From Spirosoma aerolatum (lineage in GTDB: Bacteria; Bacteroidota; Bacteroidia; Cytophagales; Spirosomataceae): a stretch of 64,000 nt of DNA. The notes beneath the pieces are model-generated. The model searched no databases, was not told where the DNA came from, and saw only the letters and a list, made by a program, of their open reading frames with translations. Below, piece after piece: positions 36,766-44,217 of this stretch. Within the stretch, counting starts at the first letter, position 1; each line of letters starts with the position of its first letter. Position numbers and translations under genes: made by a program. The stretch covers positions 62,001-126,000 of the forward strand of contig NZ_CP020104.1 of assembly GCF_002056795.1 (NCBI RefSeq), given 5' to 3'.

Positions 36766-37614
36766 TTACCGTATAACTACCGATTTGCAGACGTAAGTAG
36801 GAATAATTCCTGTACTCCTAATCTGTACTTCAACATCCTGTGGTTGCGTGTTTCCAGTTAAGACCAAAGCGGTATCAAGTCCAAATTTATTACCGCCCAG
36901 AATATCCGTTTTTAAGGTGTCGCCTACCATCAGAATATCCCGTTTACTAATATTGGCTGCATTGTCGAGCCGTTCATAGGCGAACATAAACAGTTGCGCG
37001 TCGGGCTTGCCGAATCGAATGAATTGCTTGCCTACTATACCTTCAATCATTTTGGCTACTGCGCCAATGGCTATGGAAATGCGGTTTTTTGAAACAGGAT
37101 AAGTTGCATCCGTATTAGCTACAATAACGGGAATGTTTCGCTTTCGGAGCAGATTGACGGTTTTAGTCAGATCGGTATTCCAGTCGAAACCCTCGTCGTC
37201 GAGCAGAACAAGCGCATTAATATCGTCGATGTCTTTCAGGTCAAGGTGGCTGATAGGGAGTGTGGTTAACCCCGTTGTTTGCAGATAATGGGCTGATTTT
37301 TCAGTGCCTAGGTAGGCAACAGTTCCATTATGTACTTTCAGATCGAGGTATTCGCGGGCAAGCATCCCCGACGAGATAATGCGCTCAGGGGTAATGGCGT
37401 AGAATCCTTGCCGATAGTAGGATTCGGCCAGTTCGTGAGGCCCTCGTGACGCATCGTTGGTCAGAACGTAAAAATCTTTACCGGTTTCCCGAAGCCAGTC
37501 GAAGGTTTTTTCAATGCCTGGTAAAATCCCTTCTGAGTTTTTCAAAACGCCGAACGCATCGAAGAAAATAACTTTATAGTTAGCCGCTACGGTCTTGAAA
37601 TCAGTAAGTTGCAT
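36766..37614 (-). CDS. HAD-IIA family hydrolase (NagD/p-nitrophenyl phosphatase-like)
   Basis: 282 residues. Motif I is FFDAFGVLKNSEG (DxFGxL form), motif II VLTNDASR, then the C2-type cap with VLLDDEGFDWN, motif III KPDAQLF and motif IV MVGDTLKTDILGG. HAD enzymes of this class dephosphorylate small phosphometabolites; the substrate is not evident. In the usual form the motif is DxDG; here it is DAFG, as in the related TIGR01459-like group. The gene stands alone between acpP and the Sco-family gene. Confidence 0.85.
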   Translation of the reverse strand: MQLTDFKTVAANYKVIFFDAFGVLKNSEGILPGIEKTFDWLRETGKDFYVLTNDASRGPHELAESYYRQGFYAITPERIISSGMLAREYLDLKVHNGTVAYLGTEKSAHYLQTTGLTTLPISHLDLKDIDDINALVLLDDEGFDWNTDLTKTVNLLRKRNIPVIVANTDATYPVSKNRISIAIGAVAKMIEGIVGKQFIRFGKPDAQLFMFAYERLDNAANISKRDILMVGDTLKTDILGGNKFGLDTALVLTGNTQPQDVEVQIRSTGIIPTYVCKSVVIR

Positions 37615-37687
37615 AAAGGAATAAAATAATAGTGTAGCCCCAAGCCACCTATATATTATTCGTAAAAATACAATACAAGCCGAATTT

Positions 37688-38374
37688 TCAATCTGTTTCT
37701 TTTTTCAACGTCCTAATGTCGGCTATAAGTTGCTGCATTTCAAGCTCAAGCGTGCCATTGTAAATACCCCGAATGCGTTTGTACTTATCGACCAGTAAGA
37801 AATGTTCGGTATGCAGAAAATTCGTACTGTCTTTACTAAAACCCAGCTCTTCCTCGGCAAAATACGACTGACGGGCAAGCTGATATATTTCCGATTTGTT
37901 ACCGGTTAAGAAATGCCAGTTTTTAGCCTGGATGCCATTTGTCTGGCAGTAGGTTTTTAGCCGGGCAACGCTATCAATCCAGGGGGTAACGCTGTAAGAC
38001 AACAAAATCAGATTATCATCATTTGGGAATGCCTTTTCGACTAGCTGCATGTGTCTGGTCATTTTGGGGCATATGGCTCCGCAGGATGTGAAGAAAAAGT
38101 CGGCTACGTGAATTTTACCTTCAATCACTTTCTGGGTAGTAGTGGCTCCGTTCTGGTCGGTGAATGAAAAGTTACCAATCGTGTGTGGCACTTTTCGAGC
38201 CGTATCCTGCTGGGAATCGAGGAAAATTGGGCTGAAGTCGGGGGTGTTGTAGTACGGCAGGTGCTGAACCGGATCACTCTGGCAGGCTACCGTTAGAATA
38301 GCTACCACAATCAGGCTATTTTTTGAAAATGCTGTCCGAAACGTTTTTACAGTTTTTGGTGCCCAATAAGCCAT
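37688..38374 (-). CDS. SCO family lipoprotein, thioredoxin-like
   Basis: 228 residues. Lipoprotein signal ending LTVAC, then a thioredoxin fold with the Cu-binding CxxxC (CGAICPK) and the conserved His near HTEHFLLVD. Sco proteins deliver copper to the CuA site of cytochrome oxidase or act as thiol reductants. The only ATG start lies in codons overlapping a decayed gene copy (38316-38549), so residues 1-19 (MAYWAPKTVKTFRTAFSK) appear recruited from another reading frame. Confidence 0.85.
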   Translation of the reverse strand: MAYWAPKTVKTFRTAFSKNSLIVVAILTVACQSDPVQHLPYYNTPDFSPIFLDSQQDTARKVPHTIGNFSFTDQNGATTTQKVIEGKIHVADFFFTSCGAICPKMTRHMQLVEKAFPNDDNLILLSYSVTPWIDSVARLKTYCQTNGIQAKNWHFLTGNKSEIYQLARQSYFAEEELGFSKDSTNFLHTEHFLLVDKYKRIRGIYNGTLELEMQQLIADIRTLKKETD

Positions 38375-38549
38375 AACGCCTGTCGTCTTTGATGATGTAA
38401 TTGGTTTTTATTTTGCCAGTGGTATACCAACTTTACTGAAGGCCTGATTCCTGCCCTTTTTTGTAGTGCATGTTCCTGAATAATTTCTCGTTGGGAAACC
38501 ACTCTTTGTAGCTGCCTTCAAACATGTCGTTCTGATAGATTAGTCTAGT
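38316..38549 (-). pseudogene. Decayed copy of the YwqK-like gene
   Basis: On the minus strand one frame runs from ~38549 and reads NDMFEGSYKEWFPNEKLF, then MHYKKGQESGLQ, TAA (38433-38435), SWYTTGKIKTNYIIKDD and RRYGLLGTKNCKNVSDSIF, ending with TAG at 38316-38318. This matches the C-terminus of the intact YwqK-like neighbour (YGLLGTKNCVNATDSLF) almost word for word, so it is the 3' part of a tandem duplicate with an in-frame stop. Its last 59 bp overlap the start of the SCO gene in another frame. Confidence 0.75.
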
Positions 38550-38582
38550 TCACTTTGACGAAAGCCGAAAAAAAAGTATAGG

Positions 38583-39170
38583 TTATAGCTTGAACAGACT
38601 ATCCGTCGCGTTTACGCAGTTTTTGGTACCCAATAAACCGTATCGTTTCCCAGCAATCATGACATAGTTGGCCTTTATTTTTCCGTTGTCGTAAAACTGC
38701 TTTTGGGAGCCTTCTTCATAGCCATCTTTGTAAGTCATTTCTTTAAGCAATAAGCCTGTTGAGCCCCATTCCCGGCAAACTCCGTTGTATTCACCGTTTG
38801 CGAAGTGGTAAGCCATTCTCAGGCTACCATCTGGCCACCAGGCGGTTAAGTCACCCACTTTTTGACCTTTATTGAAGAATCGCTTTTCGGCTAGTTTGCC
38901 ATTCTCGTAGAAGCGTTTCCATTCACCCTGTTCTTTCCCATCTCGAAACCCAACGATCTCAACGGTGTCTTTTTTGTTCTCCGCAAGCGTATAAACCATG
39001 CCCGTAAAGGGATGATTATTTTCAACGGCCAGGCCATTTTGCCAGTGCACATGTACAGTGGTTGCTTCAAAGGCTGGCAACTTGTCGGATGCTACATGTC
39101 CCGAACAGGAAGCCAGCCACAGAAGAGCAATACACATTAACTTATTTAGAAACTGTTCCGGGCGTACCAT
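38583..39170 (-). CDS. Toxin-antitoxin YwqK-type / MORN-like repeat lipoprotein
   Basis: 195 residues from ATG 39170 (MVRPEQFLNKLM); start at 39137 is also possible. Lipobox LASC after a signal peptide; then several repeats of the form GxxxGxWxxFYENGKLAE-type (KEQGEWKRFYENGKLAEKR, YNGVCREWGSTGLLLKE, YEEGSQKQFYDNGKIKAN), as in the YwqK antitoxin/MORN variant family. The lipoprotein signal makes a toxin-neutralising role doubtful here. It overlaps the upstream YHYH gene by 29 bp and is probably translated from the same mRNA. Confidence 0.78.
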   Translation of the reverse strand: MVRPEQFLNKLMCIALLWLASCSGHVASDKLPAFEATTVHVHWQNGLAVENNHPFTGMVYTLAENKKDTVEIVGFRDGKEQGEWKRFYENGKLAEKRFFNKGQKVGDLTAWWPDGSLRMAYHFANGEYNGVCREWGSTGLLLKEMTYKDGYEEGSQKQFYDNGKIKANYVMIAGKRYGLLGTKNCVNATDSLFKL

Positions 39171-39966
39171 AATAGCCACTGCCGTTGATGTACGGATCGC
39201 TTGAGGTAATGTGATAGTGATAGATGCCGTTCGGGTAATCGGCCGTAGCATGTGTATGTCCATGGTAGGCATCTAATGAGGAAGCAGCTACCGTAGCTCC
39301 GTTTTCTTCTGGCCCGTAAACCGGAAAGCCATCCAGTAAAAAGCCTAATAGTGCCGATTTAGTCCCTTTAACGGTAGTTAGATATAATGGCTCTACGTGG
39401 TAGTGGTATTCACTGCTTGGCGAAGGATGCCCCCACCATTGATCAAACGAGACAACTTCATTCGTCAGGGGCTGGTTAGGGCCAGCATATTGGTTGAAAA
39501 AGGCCACTCCATTCAACGACACCCCAATAGGCCCTAGATTGGTCGCCGAATGCGAAGAGGCTACTTTAGGATTCAGCGGAATTTTAAAGGTGTAATTCTG
39601 AGCGGCAATAGAATTCGGATTTTTGGAAAACTTGTTCCCGCCGAAGGTAGTCCCGGTAAAATTTTCGTACAGGCTGCTTGACGTAGTGTAATAAATACTC
39701 TTGTGATCGGGCGTACCAGATGTTTTTATGTAGACATACGTGCCATCGGTTGTAATGCTGGTGGCTCCATAAATCTTTTTGAATACATCGGGTACACCCG
39801 TACCTATCGACGTAGTTGTACTACCCGTGGCTGTTGTGGTACTACTGGTTCCCGACGTAGAACCTGAGTTAGTTGGGCTGACGGAGTCGTCGTTCTTAGT
39901 ACAGCTAATGAATGTCAGTATACCAAAAGATAGAATCAGGGTAGTAAATGCGTTGGCTCTGTTCAT
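39142..39966 (-). CDS. YHYH domain lipoprotein
   Basis: 274 residues. Lipoprotein signal with FISC at residue ~22, a Ser/Thr/Gly-rich spacer (~30-58), then the YHYH domain with YHYH at two places (SSEYHYHVEPLY, GIYHYHITSSDPY) and LLGFLLDGFPVYGP. The His/Tyr motifs suggest metal binding, but the function of the family is unknown. It is the first gene of a YHYH-YwqK-SCO set, a grouping that suggests a shared copper or redox role (inference). Confidence 0.85.
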   Translation of the reverse strand: MNRANAFTTLILSFGILTFISCTKNDDSVSPTNSGSTSGTSSTTTATGSTTTSIGTGVPDVFKKIYGATSITTDGTYVYIKTSGTPDHKSIYYTTSSSLYENFTGTTFGGNKFSKNPNSIAAQNYTFKIPLNPKVASSHSATNLGPIGVSLNGVAFFNQYAGPNQPLTNEVVSFDQWWGHPSPSSEYHYHVEPLYLTTVKGTKSALLGFLLDGFPVYGPEENGATVAASSLDAYHGHTHATADYPNGIYHYHITSSDPYINGSGYYGTPGTVSK

Positions 39967-40014
39967 GGTAATTAGTCGTTAATTACCAGCTTAGACGATA
40001 CATTTCATGCATTC

Positions 40015-40566
40015 CTACGGCCGGGGCGGAAAATTTTCAGGAGGCCCATCAGGACGACCGCCCGGCGGCTCGTGGTCAGGGCCTCTTGGTGGGCGCTGCT
40101 GCCGGCCAAAAAGCCGGGCAAGTTCATCGACCAGTTGTAGAAAGTCAGCTTGCTGGTCGGGCCGACACAAGGCTTTGATTTGCTTAAAATGGGCGAAATT
40201 GAGTTCTGCCAGGTGTCGCTGGTTGTCGGCAATCTGTTGAGCCAACACTTGCTGCTTTGCCGAATCGGGCTGCGATGTGGTCAATAAGTCGTAATAGGCC
40301 TGGAATAGCTGAGCGGACTTATCGTTCAACTGCTGGGTTTGCTGCTGATGCTGCCTTATCATTTCCCGGTATTGCTCCTGTTGCGCTTCGTCGAAATGGA
40401 GTCGCTCAATAATAATACGTGCTGGCTCTTCCCGACGGGGAAATGGACCTCGAGGTTGCTCAGACGGAAAAAATTGGCCTGATTTAAGCACGACAAAGCC
40501 AATAGTCAGCAAATTGAGTAGAAGTAGAGCAATAACGGAGAAGGTTAGTAGTTTTGTCCGCTCCAT
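40015..40566 (-). CDS. CpxP/Spy-like periplasmic (heavy-metal sensor type) protein
   Basis: 183 residues. One N-terminal membrane helix (~8-27), then a charged, Gln-rich helical part (~48-150; ERLHFDEAQQEQYREMIRQH and LAELNFAHFKQIKALCRPDQ) with the LTxxQ-like elements of the CpxP/Spy/ZraP fold, and a Pro/Gly/Arg-rich tail. Such proteins bind metals or act as periplasmic chaperones. The start overlaps the previous gene by 22 bp and the ECF sigma gene is the next one upstream, so this is probably its regulon. Confidence 0.75.
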   Translation of the reverse strand: MERTKLLTFSVIALLLLNLLTIGFVVLKSGQFFPSEQPRGPFPRREEPARIIIERLHFDEAQQEQYREMIRQHQQQTQQLNDKSAQLFQAYYDLLTTSQPDSAKQQVLAQQIADNQRHLAELNFAHFKQIKALCRPDQQADFLQLVDELARLFGRQQRPPRGPDHEPPGGRPDGPPENFPPRP

Positions 40567-40868
40567 AAATCATACGGTTGATTGGTAGACGGATACAATT
40601 GCATGCCTGATACAACAGTATTCAAATCGGATGTATCGTTTGTTTTTGGCATTGAACGACTGTCGATGATTCGCCAGTTGAGTAGTAGTAGTAAGGCGAA
40701 AGAAGCTATCGTGAGCCACACCGTTCGGGCAGGTATGTATACCGGGCTCTTTCTGGACGCTAGTTGATGTTGAATTTTAGCGAACAAAAACGGACTGGGC
40801 TCCGCCCGTTGCATACCTTCCAGGCTATTCAGTACACTATTGATCCATTTATCTTTTTCTGGTTTCAT
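40545..40868 (-). CDS. Putative anti-sigma factor
   Basis: 107 residues: a short cytoplasmic N-terminal part (~1-45, WINSVLNSLEGMQRAEPSPFL), one membrane helix (~50-64) and a small outer part. The layout and its place directly after an ECF sigma gene suggest an anti-sigma factor; the zinc motif of ZAS proteins is absent, so this is inference from context. Confidence 0.55.
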   Translation of the reverse strand: MKPEKDKWINSVLNSLEGMQRAEPSPFLFAKIQHQLASRKSPVYIPARTVWLTIASFALLLLLNWRIIDSRSMPKTNDTSDLNTVVSGMQLYPSTNQPYDLWSGQNY

Positions 40869-40965
40869 ACGAAGACAGACGACAAAGCGTTTTGATTCCT
40901 ACGCCTACTGAGTAAAAATAGTAGAGTTATAGAGTAAGTTTCGGCAGGGGCGTTGAAAACCTGCT

Positions 40966-41553
40966 TCACGGGCTCGATAAATACCAGCTGGCCAGCCGTT
41001 TTCTCAGATTTTCATTGGCTCGCTGGAGCAGTGATTCAACAGCTCCAACAGTTACGGTCATAACGCTGGCTGCTTCAATATTCGTTAATCCCTCAATACG
41101 GGTCAGAATGTACGCCGTTTTTTGTTTGTCGGGCAATTGATCAATGGCCTGAAATAGCCGGGAGGCATTTTCCTGATTTTCCAGAGCAATACCGGGATGA
41201 AAAAAGTCGGTAGGGTGGTGGAGGGCTTCGCCCGTAGTGCTATCGAACAAACTAGTCAGAAAGGCAAACCGTTTCTGCCGCTTTTTTCGCTTCTGAAAAT
41301 CGAGGGACTTGTTAATCGTTATTCGATAAAGCCAGGTTGTAACCGTTGCATCTCCTTTGAACTGGCTTGCTGAGCGGAATACATCGACGAAAACGTCCTG
41401 CGTGATCTCTTCGGCATCTTCACGGGAACGAACGTAACTGAGGGCGGTATTGAATATACGACTTTTGGTAAGTTCGTATAGCTGCCGGAAAGCCGTTTCG
41501 TCCCCTTGCCGGATCGATTCAATCAAGGCTGAAAGGTCGGTCAGAGCAGGCAT
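40966..41553 (-). CDS. ECF-type RNA polymerase sigma factor
   Basis: 195 residues. Sigma region 2 (about 25-95; DAEEITQDVFVDVFRSASQF and TWLYRITINKSLDFQKR) and region 4 (about 130-190; LPDKQKTAYILTRIEGLTNIEAA ... GAVESLLQRANENLRKRL). Probably released by the downstream membrane anti-sigma protein in response to an envelope or metal signal. 97 bp separate it from the anti-sigma gene. Confidence 0.9.
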   Translation of the reverse strand: MPALTDLSALIESIRQGDETAFRQLYELTKSRIFNTALSYVRSREDAEEITQDVFVDVFRSASQFKGDATVTTWLYRITINKSLDFQKRKKRQKRFAFLTSLFDSTTGEALHHPTDFFHPGIALENQENASRLFQAIDQLPDKQKTAYILTRIEGLTNIEAASVMTVTVGAVESLLQRANENLRKRLASWYLSSP

Positions 41554-41574
41554 TGAGCGTTAGAGAGCGATAGC

Positions 41575-41650
41575 CATTTAGTTGTCATTGATAGCCATTG
41601 TTTGTCATTCGTTGTGCATCCAATAAATGACCATCAATGACAACTAAATG
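41575..41650. repeat. Inverted repeat between the ECF sigma gene and the kinase-like gene
   Basis: Perfect 18-bp arms 41575-41592 and 41633-41650, loop 40 bases with additional ATTGTTTGTCATT-type copies. Its outer edge lies 3 bp from the kinase-like stop. Confidence 0.75.
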
Positions 41651-41653
41651 ATC

Positions 41654-42694
41654 TTAAATGCCCAGCGCTTTCAGAATTTTTTCCGCGTCGAAGGTTTCGA
41701 TGGATGGGAAATAGGTCTGGTATGCTTCGCGCTGCAATTTGGTGGCATACGTTCGATGGAAGAAGTAGCGACCGTATTTTATGACGTAGTTGAGTATAAA
41801 AAACCGATAAGCTTCGGGCAGGAAACGAATTTCGTTCTCCGTCAGCGGATATACGGCATGATACTCCTTTAAAAATAGCAGGAACCGTTCTTCCATCAAT
41901 GGACCTATGACGTAACTAAATACAGTTCGGTCACCGACATTGGAGACAACCCGGCTGAAAAAATAAAAATCCATAACCCGGTAACTCACTCTGAACCAGT
42001 CGTAATCCCAGCGTGAATATAATTCGAAGTTGGGGGTTACCGAAAAATTCCCAATGTTCCAGTCCACAAACACGGGCATAGTTTCAACAATACCGGCTAC
42101 GAGCTTCTGACGATTTTCCAGAAAAAGGTTACCCTGCCGTTTTAGCTCCTCAACGTGCATTCGGTGCTCAAACTGCCCGGCTTCTGTGTCCAATAAGTCC
42201 AGCAAGTCCCAAATATCGGAGCGAAGCGTTTTGCTGGATTTGGGCAAAACCGGGCTAACTCGTGAACAGGCTTTGTGAAATTTGGCAATTTGACGACCCA
42301 GCATCTGAATTTGATGCTCTTCCAGGCGTCGGGGAAGCTTTTGCTGAATACGAATAGGATTATAAAAAACAACCCAGGCATCTATATAGCCGTTTTTGTA
42401 CCGATACGTATAAACCTGACCGTCGCGCACTAATGATTTGGCTAGCACATTTTCGAACGGGTAGAGTAAGTTATTGGCCAGTGCGTGAATGATCCGGTGA
42501 TCTTCCAGAAAGTGTTCGTGCTTACCGAAATAAGACAGTTTGGCAATAATATGCCCACCATCTTCAAACCGTACCCTAAAAACGTGGTTGGTCGAAACGC
42601 GGGCGCTGATGTCCTCAATGGTATGAATCTGCACCGATGGGTCGAAATCAGCCCAGGCTTTTTTTATAATAGAATGATAATCTACGAGACGCAT
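41654..42694 (-). CDS. Aminoglycoside-phosphotransferase-like kinase fold protein
   Basis: 346 residues. The APH-type catalytic loop is FVDWNIGNF near residue 210 (D and N of the HGDxxxxN motif kept, HG replaced by FV) and the metal-binding Asp pair RWDYDWF follows. An N-terminal lobe with ATP-site features (VRFEDGGHIIAKLSYFG) is also present. It probably phosphorylates a small molecule; drug resistance is not implied. It lies directly after the glutamine-synthetase-family gene, 107 bp apart with an inverted repeat between, so the two may share a pathway (inference). Confidence 0.65.
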   Translation of the reverse strand: MRLVDYHSIIKKAWADFDPSVQIHTIEDISARVSTNHVFRVRFEDGGHIIAKLSYFGKHEHFLEDHRIIHALANNLLYPFENVLAKSLVRDGQVYTYRYKNGYIDAWVVFYNPIRIQQKLPRRLEEHQIQMLGRQIAKFHKACSRVSPVLPKSSKTLRSDIWDLLDLLDTEAGQFEHRMHVEELKRQGNLFLENRQKLVAGIVETMPVFVDWNIGNFSVTPNFELYSRWDYDWFRVSYRVMDFYFFSRVVSNVGDRTVFSYVIGPLMEERFLLFLKEYHAVYPLTENEIRFLPEAYRFFILNYVIKYGRYFFHRTYATKLQREAYQTYFPSIETFDAEKILKALGI

Positions 42695-42703
42695 TGTAAT
42701 GGT

Positions 42704-42799
42704 TGTAGAGACGCCATACTTGGCGTCTCCTGACCGAACGGCTTACTTGCCAGACGGCTCAGGCTGACGCACAGGAGACGCCAAGCATGCGTCTCTACA
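42704..42799. repeat. Inverted repeat with TGTAGAGACGCC-type arms
   Basis: Arms 42704-42732 and 42772-42799 pair over 28 bases with a single bulge and two mismatches; an inner inverted stretch (CCTGACCGAACGGC / GCCAGACGGCTCAGG) fills the loop. Compound palindrome with the look of a dispersed element; the arm start TGTAGAGACGC resembles repeats common in other genomes. Confidence 0.8.
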
Positions 42800-42801
42800 G
42801 A

Positions 42802-44175
42802 TTAAATTATTTCAAAATACCGCTTCAGCTCCCAATCGCTGACCTGGCGAAGATATTGTCGCCATTCCCAGTTTCGGGTGCGTGTAAAGTGGTCAACAAA
42901 TTCAGCTCCAAACAGTTCAGCTGCCACGGGCGAGCGGGCCATCGCCTGAGTCGCTTCGTCCAGATTTGTCGGCAGGATACCATTTCGTTTATCTGCGTAG
43001 CCATTGCCAACCGAAGCGGGGATGTCGAGCGTTAACTTATGTCGAATACCGTACAAACCGGAAGCCAGCGAAGCCGCAATTGCCAGATAGGGATTCGTAT
43101 CCGATCCCGACACCCGATGTTCTACGCGTGTGTAAGCTTCCTTGTGGTTTAATACCCGAAGTGCCGTTGTTCGATTATCTACCGACCAGGTAATGGTCGT
43201 TGGTGCCCAGGCCCCCTCCACCAGCCGTTTGTAGCTATTGATGGTCGGGGCAAACATGGGTGTAATATGGGGCAAACAATACAATTGACCAGCCATGAAC
43301 TGTTGCATCAATTCACTCATCTGATTCGGCTGGCTGGCATCAAAAAATAGGTTTCGGCTCTGATCCAGACTCCAGAGGCTTTGGTGAATGTGGCCGCTAC
43401 AACCCGGTAGATCGGCGTTCCATTTTGCCATGAACGTAGCGACAATGCCATGTCGATAGGCAATTTCTTTAACTGCCGTTTTAAATAGTACCGCTTTATC
43501 GGCCGCCCGAACAACCTCATCGTGCATAATAGCCGCTTCGTAAACGCCAGGCCCGGTTTCGGTATGCAGCCCTTCCAGCGGAATGTCGAAACGGGCTAAT
43601 AAGTCGAACAGGTCATGATAAAAAGCGCTTTCGAGCGAAGGACGCAGGATGGAGTAACCAAACATACCGGGCGTAAGGGGCTCCAGGTTCAGGAACGATT
43701 TTTCCTGTAGGCTGCGGGGCGTTTCGCGAAAATTGAACCATTCGAACTCCTGTGCAAATCGGGCATGAAAGCCCATTTGCTGGCATTGCTCAGCAATTCG
43801 TTTTAGTAAACTGCGAGGGCAGGATGCTAAGGCATATGCGTTTGGTTCCTGCCCAGCTTTAGAACTGAAATCGGCCAGGAAAAACGGAATATTATCCTGC
43901 CAGGGGAGTTGCCGAAATGTCGATACATCAATCCGAACCGGCGCATCGGGATAGCCCGAATGCCAGCCTGTGGTATGGCCATTGTCGTAAGGGGTATCAG
44001 ACGAATCCCACCCCCAAACTACGTCGCAAAAGCCGAAGCCATCGTCCAGCCCGTCCAGAAATTTTTGTCGATGAATAATTTTGCCCCGGAGTACGCCGTC
44101 GATGTCTGTAAAGGCATACTTAATTTTGGGGCTTTCACTTTGCTTGATGAAGTCGATGATGGCTTGCTGGTCCAT
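42802..44175 (-). CDS. Glutamine synthetase family protein
   Basis: 457 residues. Beta-grasp N-terminal part (~1-100), then the catalytic domain with RPSLESAFYH and HTETGPGVYEAAI (metal Glu), GCSGHIHQS (metal His), SYKRLVEGAWAP and DNRTTALRV (ATP/ammonia sites) and NPYLAIAASLASGLYGI. The length and N-terminus differ from GlnA I and GlnN; it resembles gamma-glutamyl-amine ligases (GlnT/PuuA-like). Substrate unknown: it could glutamylate an amine or amino acid. It lies 42 bp after nadB. Confidence 0.85.
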   Translation of the reverse strand: MDQQAIIDFIKQSESPKIKYAFTDIDGVLRGKIIHRQKFLDGLDDGFGFCDVVWGWDSSDTPYDNGHTTGWHSGYPDAPVRIDVSTFRQLPWQDNIPFFLADFSSKAGQEPNAYALASCPRSLLKRIAEQCQQMGFHARFAQEFEWFNFRETPRSLQEKSFLNLEPLTPGMFGYSILRPSLESAFYHDLFDLLARFDIPLEGLHTETGPGVYEAAIMHDEVVRAADKAVLFKTAVKEIAYRHGIVATFMAKWNADLPGCSGHIHQSLWSLDQSRNLFFDASQPNQMSELMQQFMAGQLYCLPHITPMFAPTINSYKRLVEGAWAPTTITWSVDNRTTALRVLNHKEAYTRVEHRVSGSDTNPYLAIAASLASGLYGIRHKLTLDIPASVGNGYADKRNGILPTNLDEATQAMARSPVAAELFGAEFVDHFTRTRNWEWRQYLRQVSDWELKRYFEII

Positions 44176-44217
44176 GAATGTGGGAAATTCGGCAAATTGT
44201 TACCTATAAGGCAATTC

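Noticed and set aside
38583..39272. Antitoxin of a toxin-antitoxin pair
   Set aside because: The protein has a lipoprotein signal and no toxin gene adjoins; the family name is only by similarity of the repeats.
41654..42694. Antibiotic-resistance phosphotransferase
   Set aside because: Only the kinase fold and catalytic loop are shared; the HG of the motif is missing and the context is metabolic.
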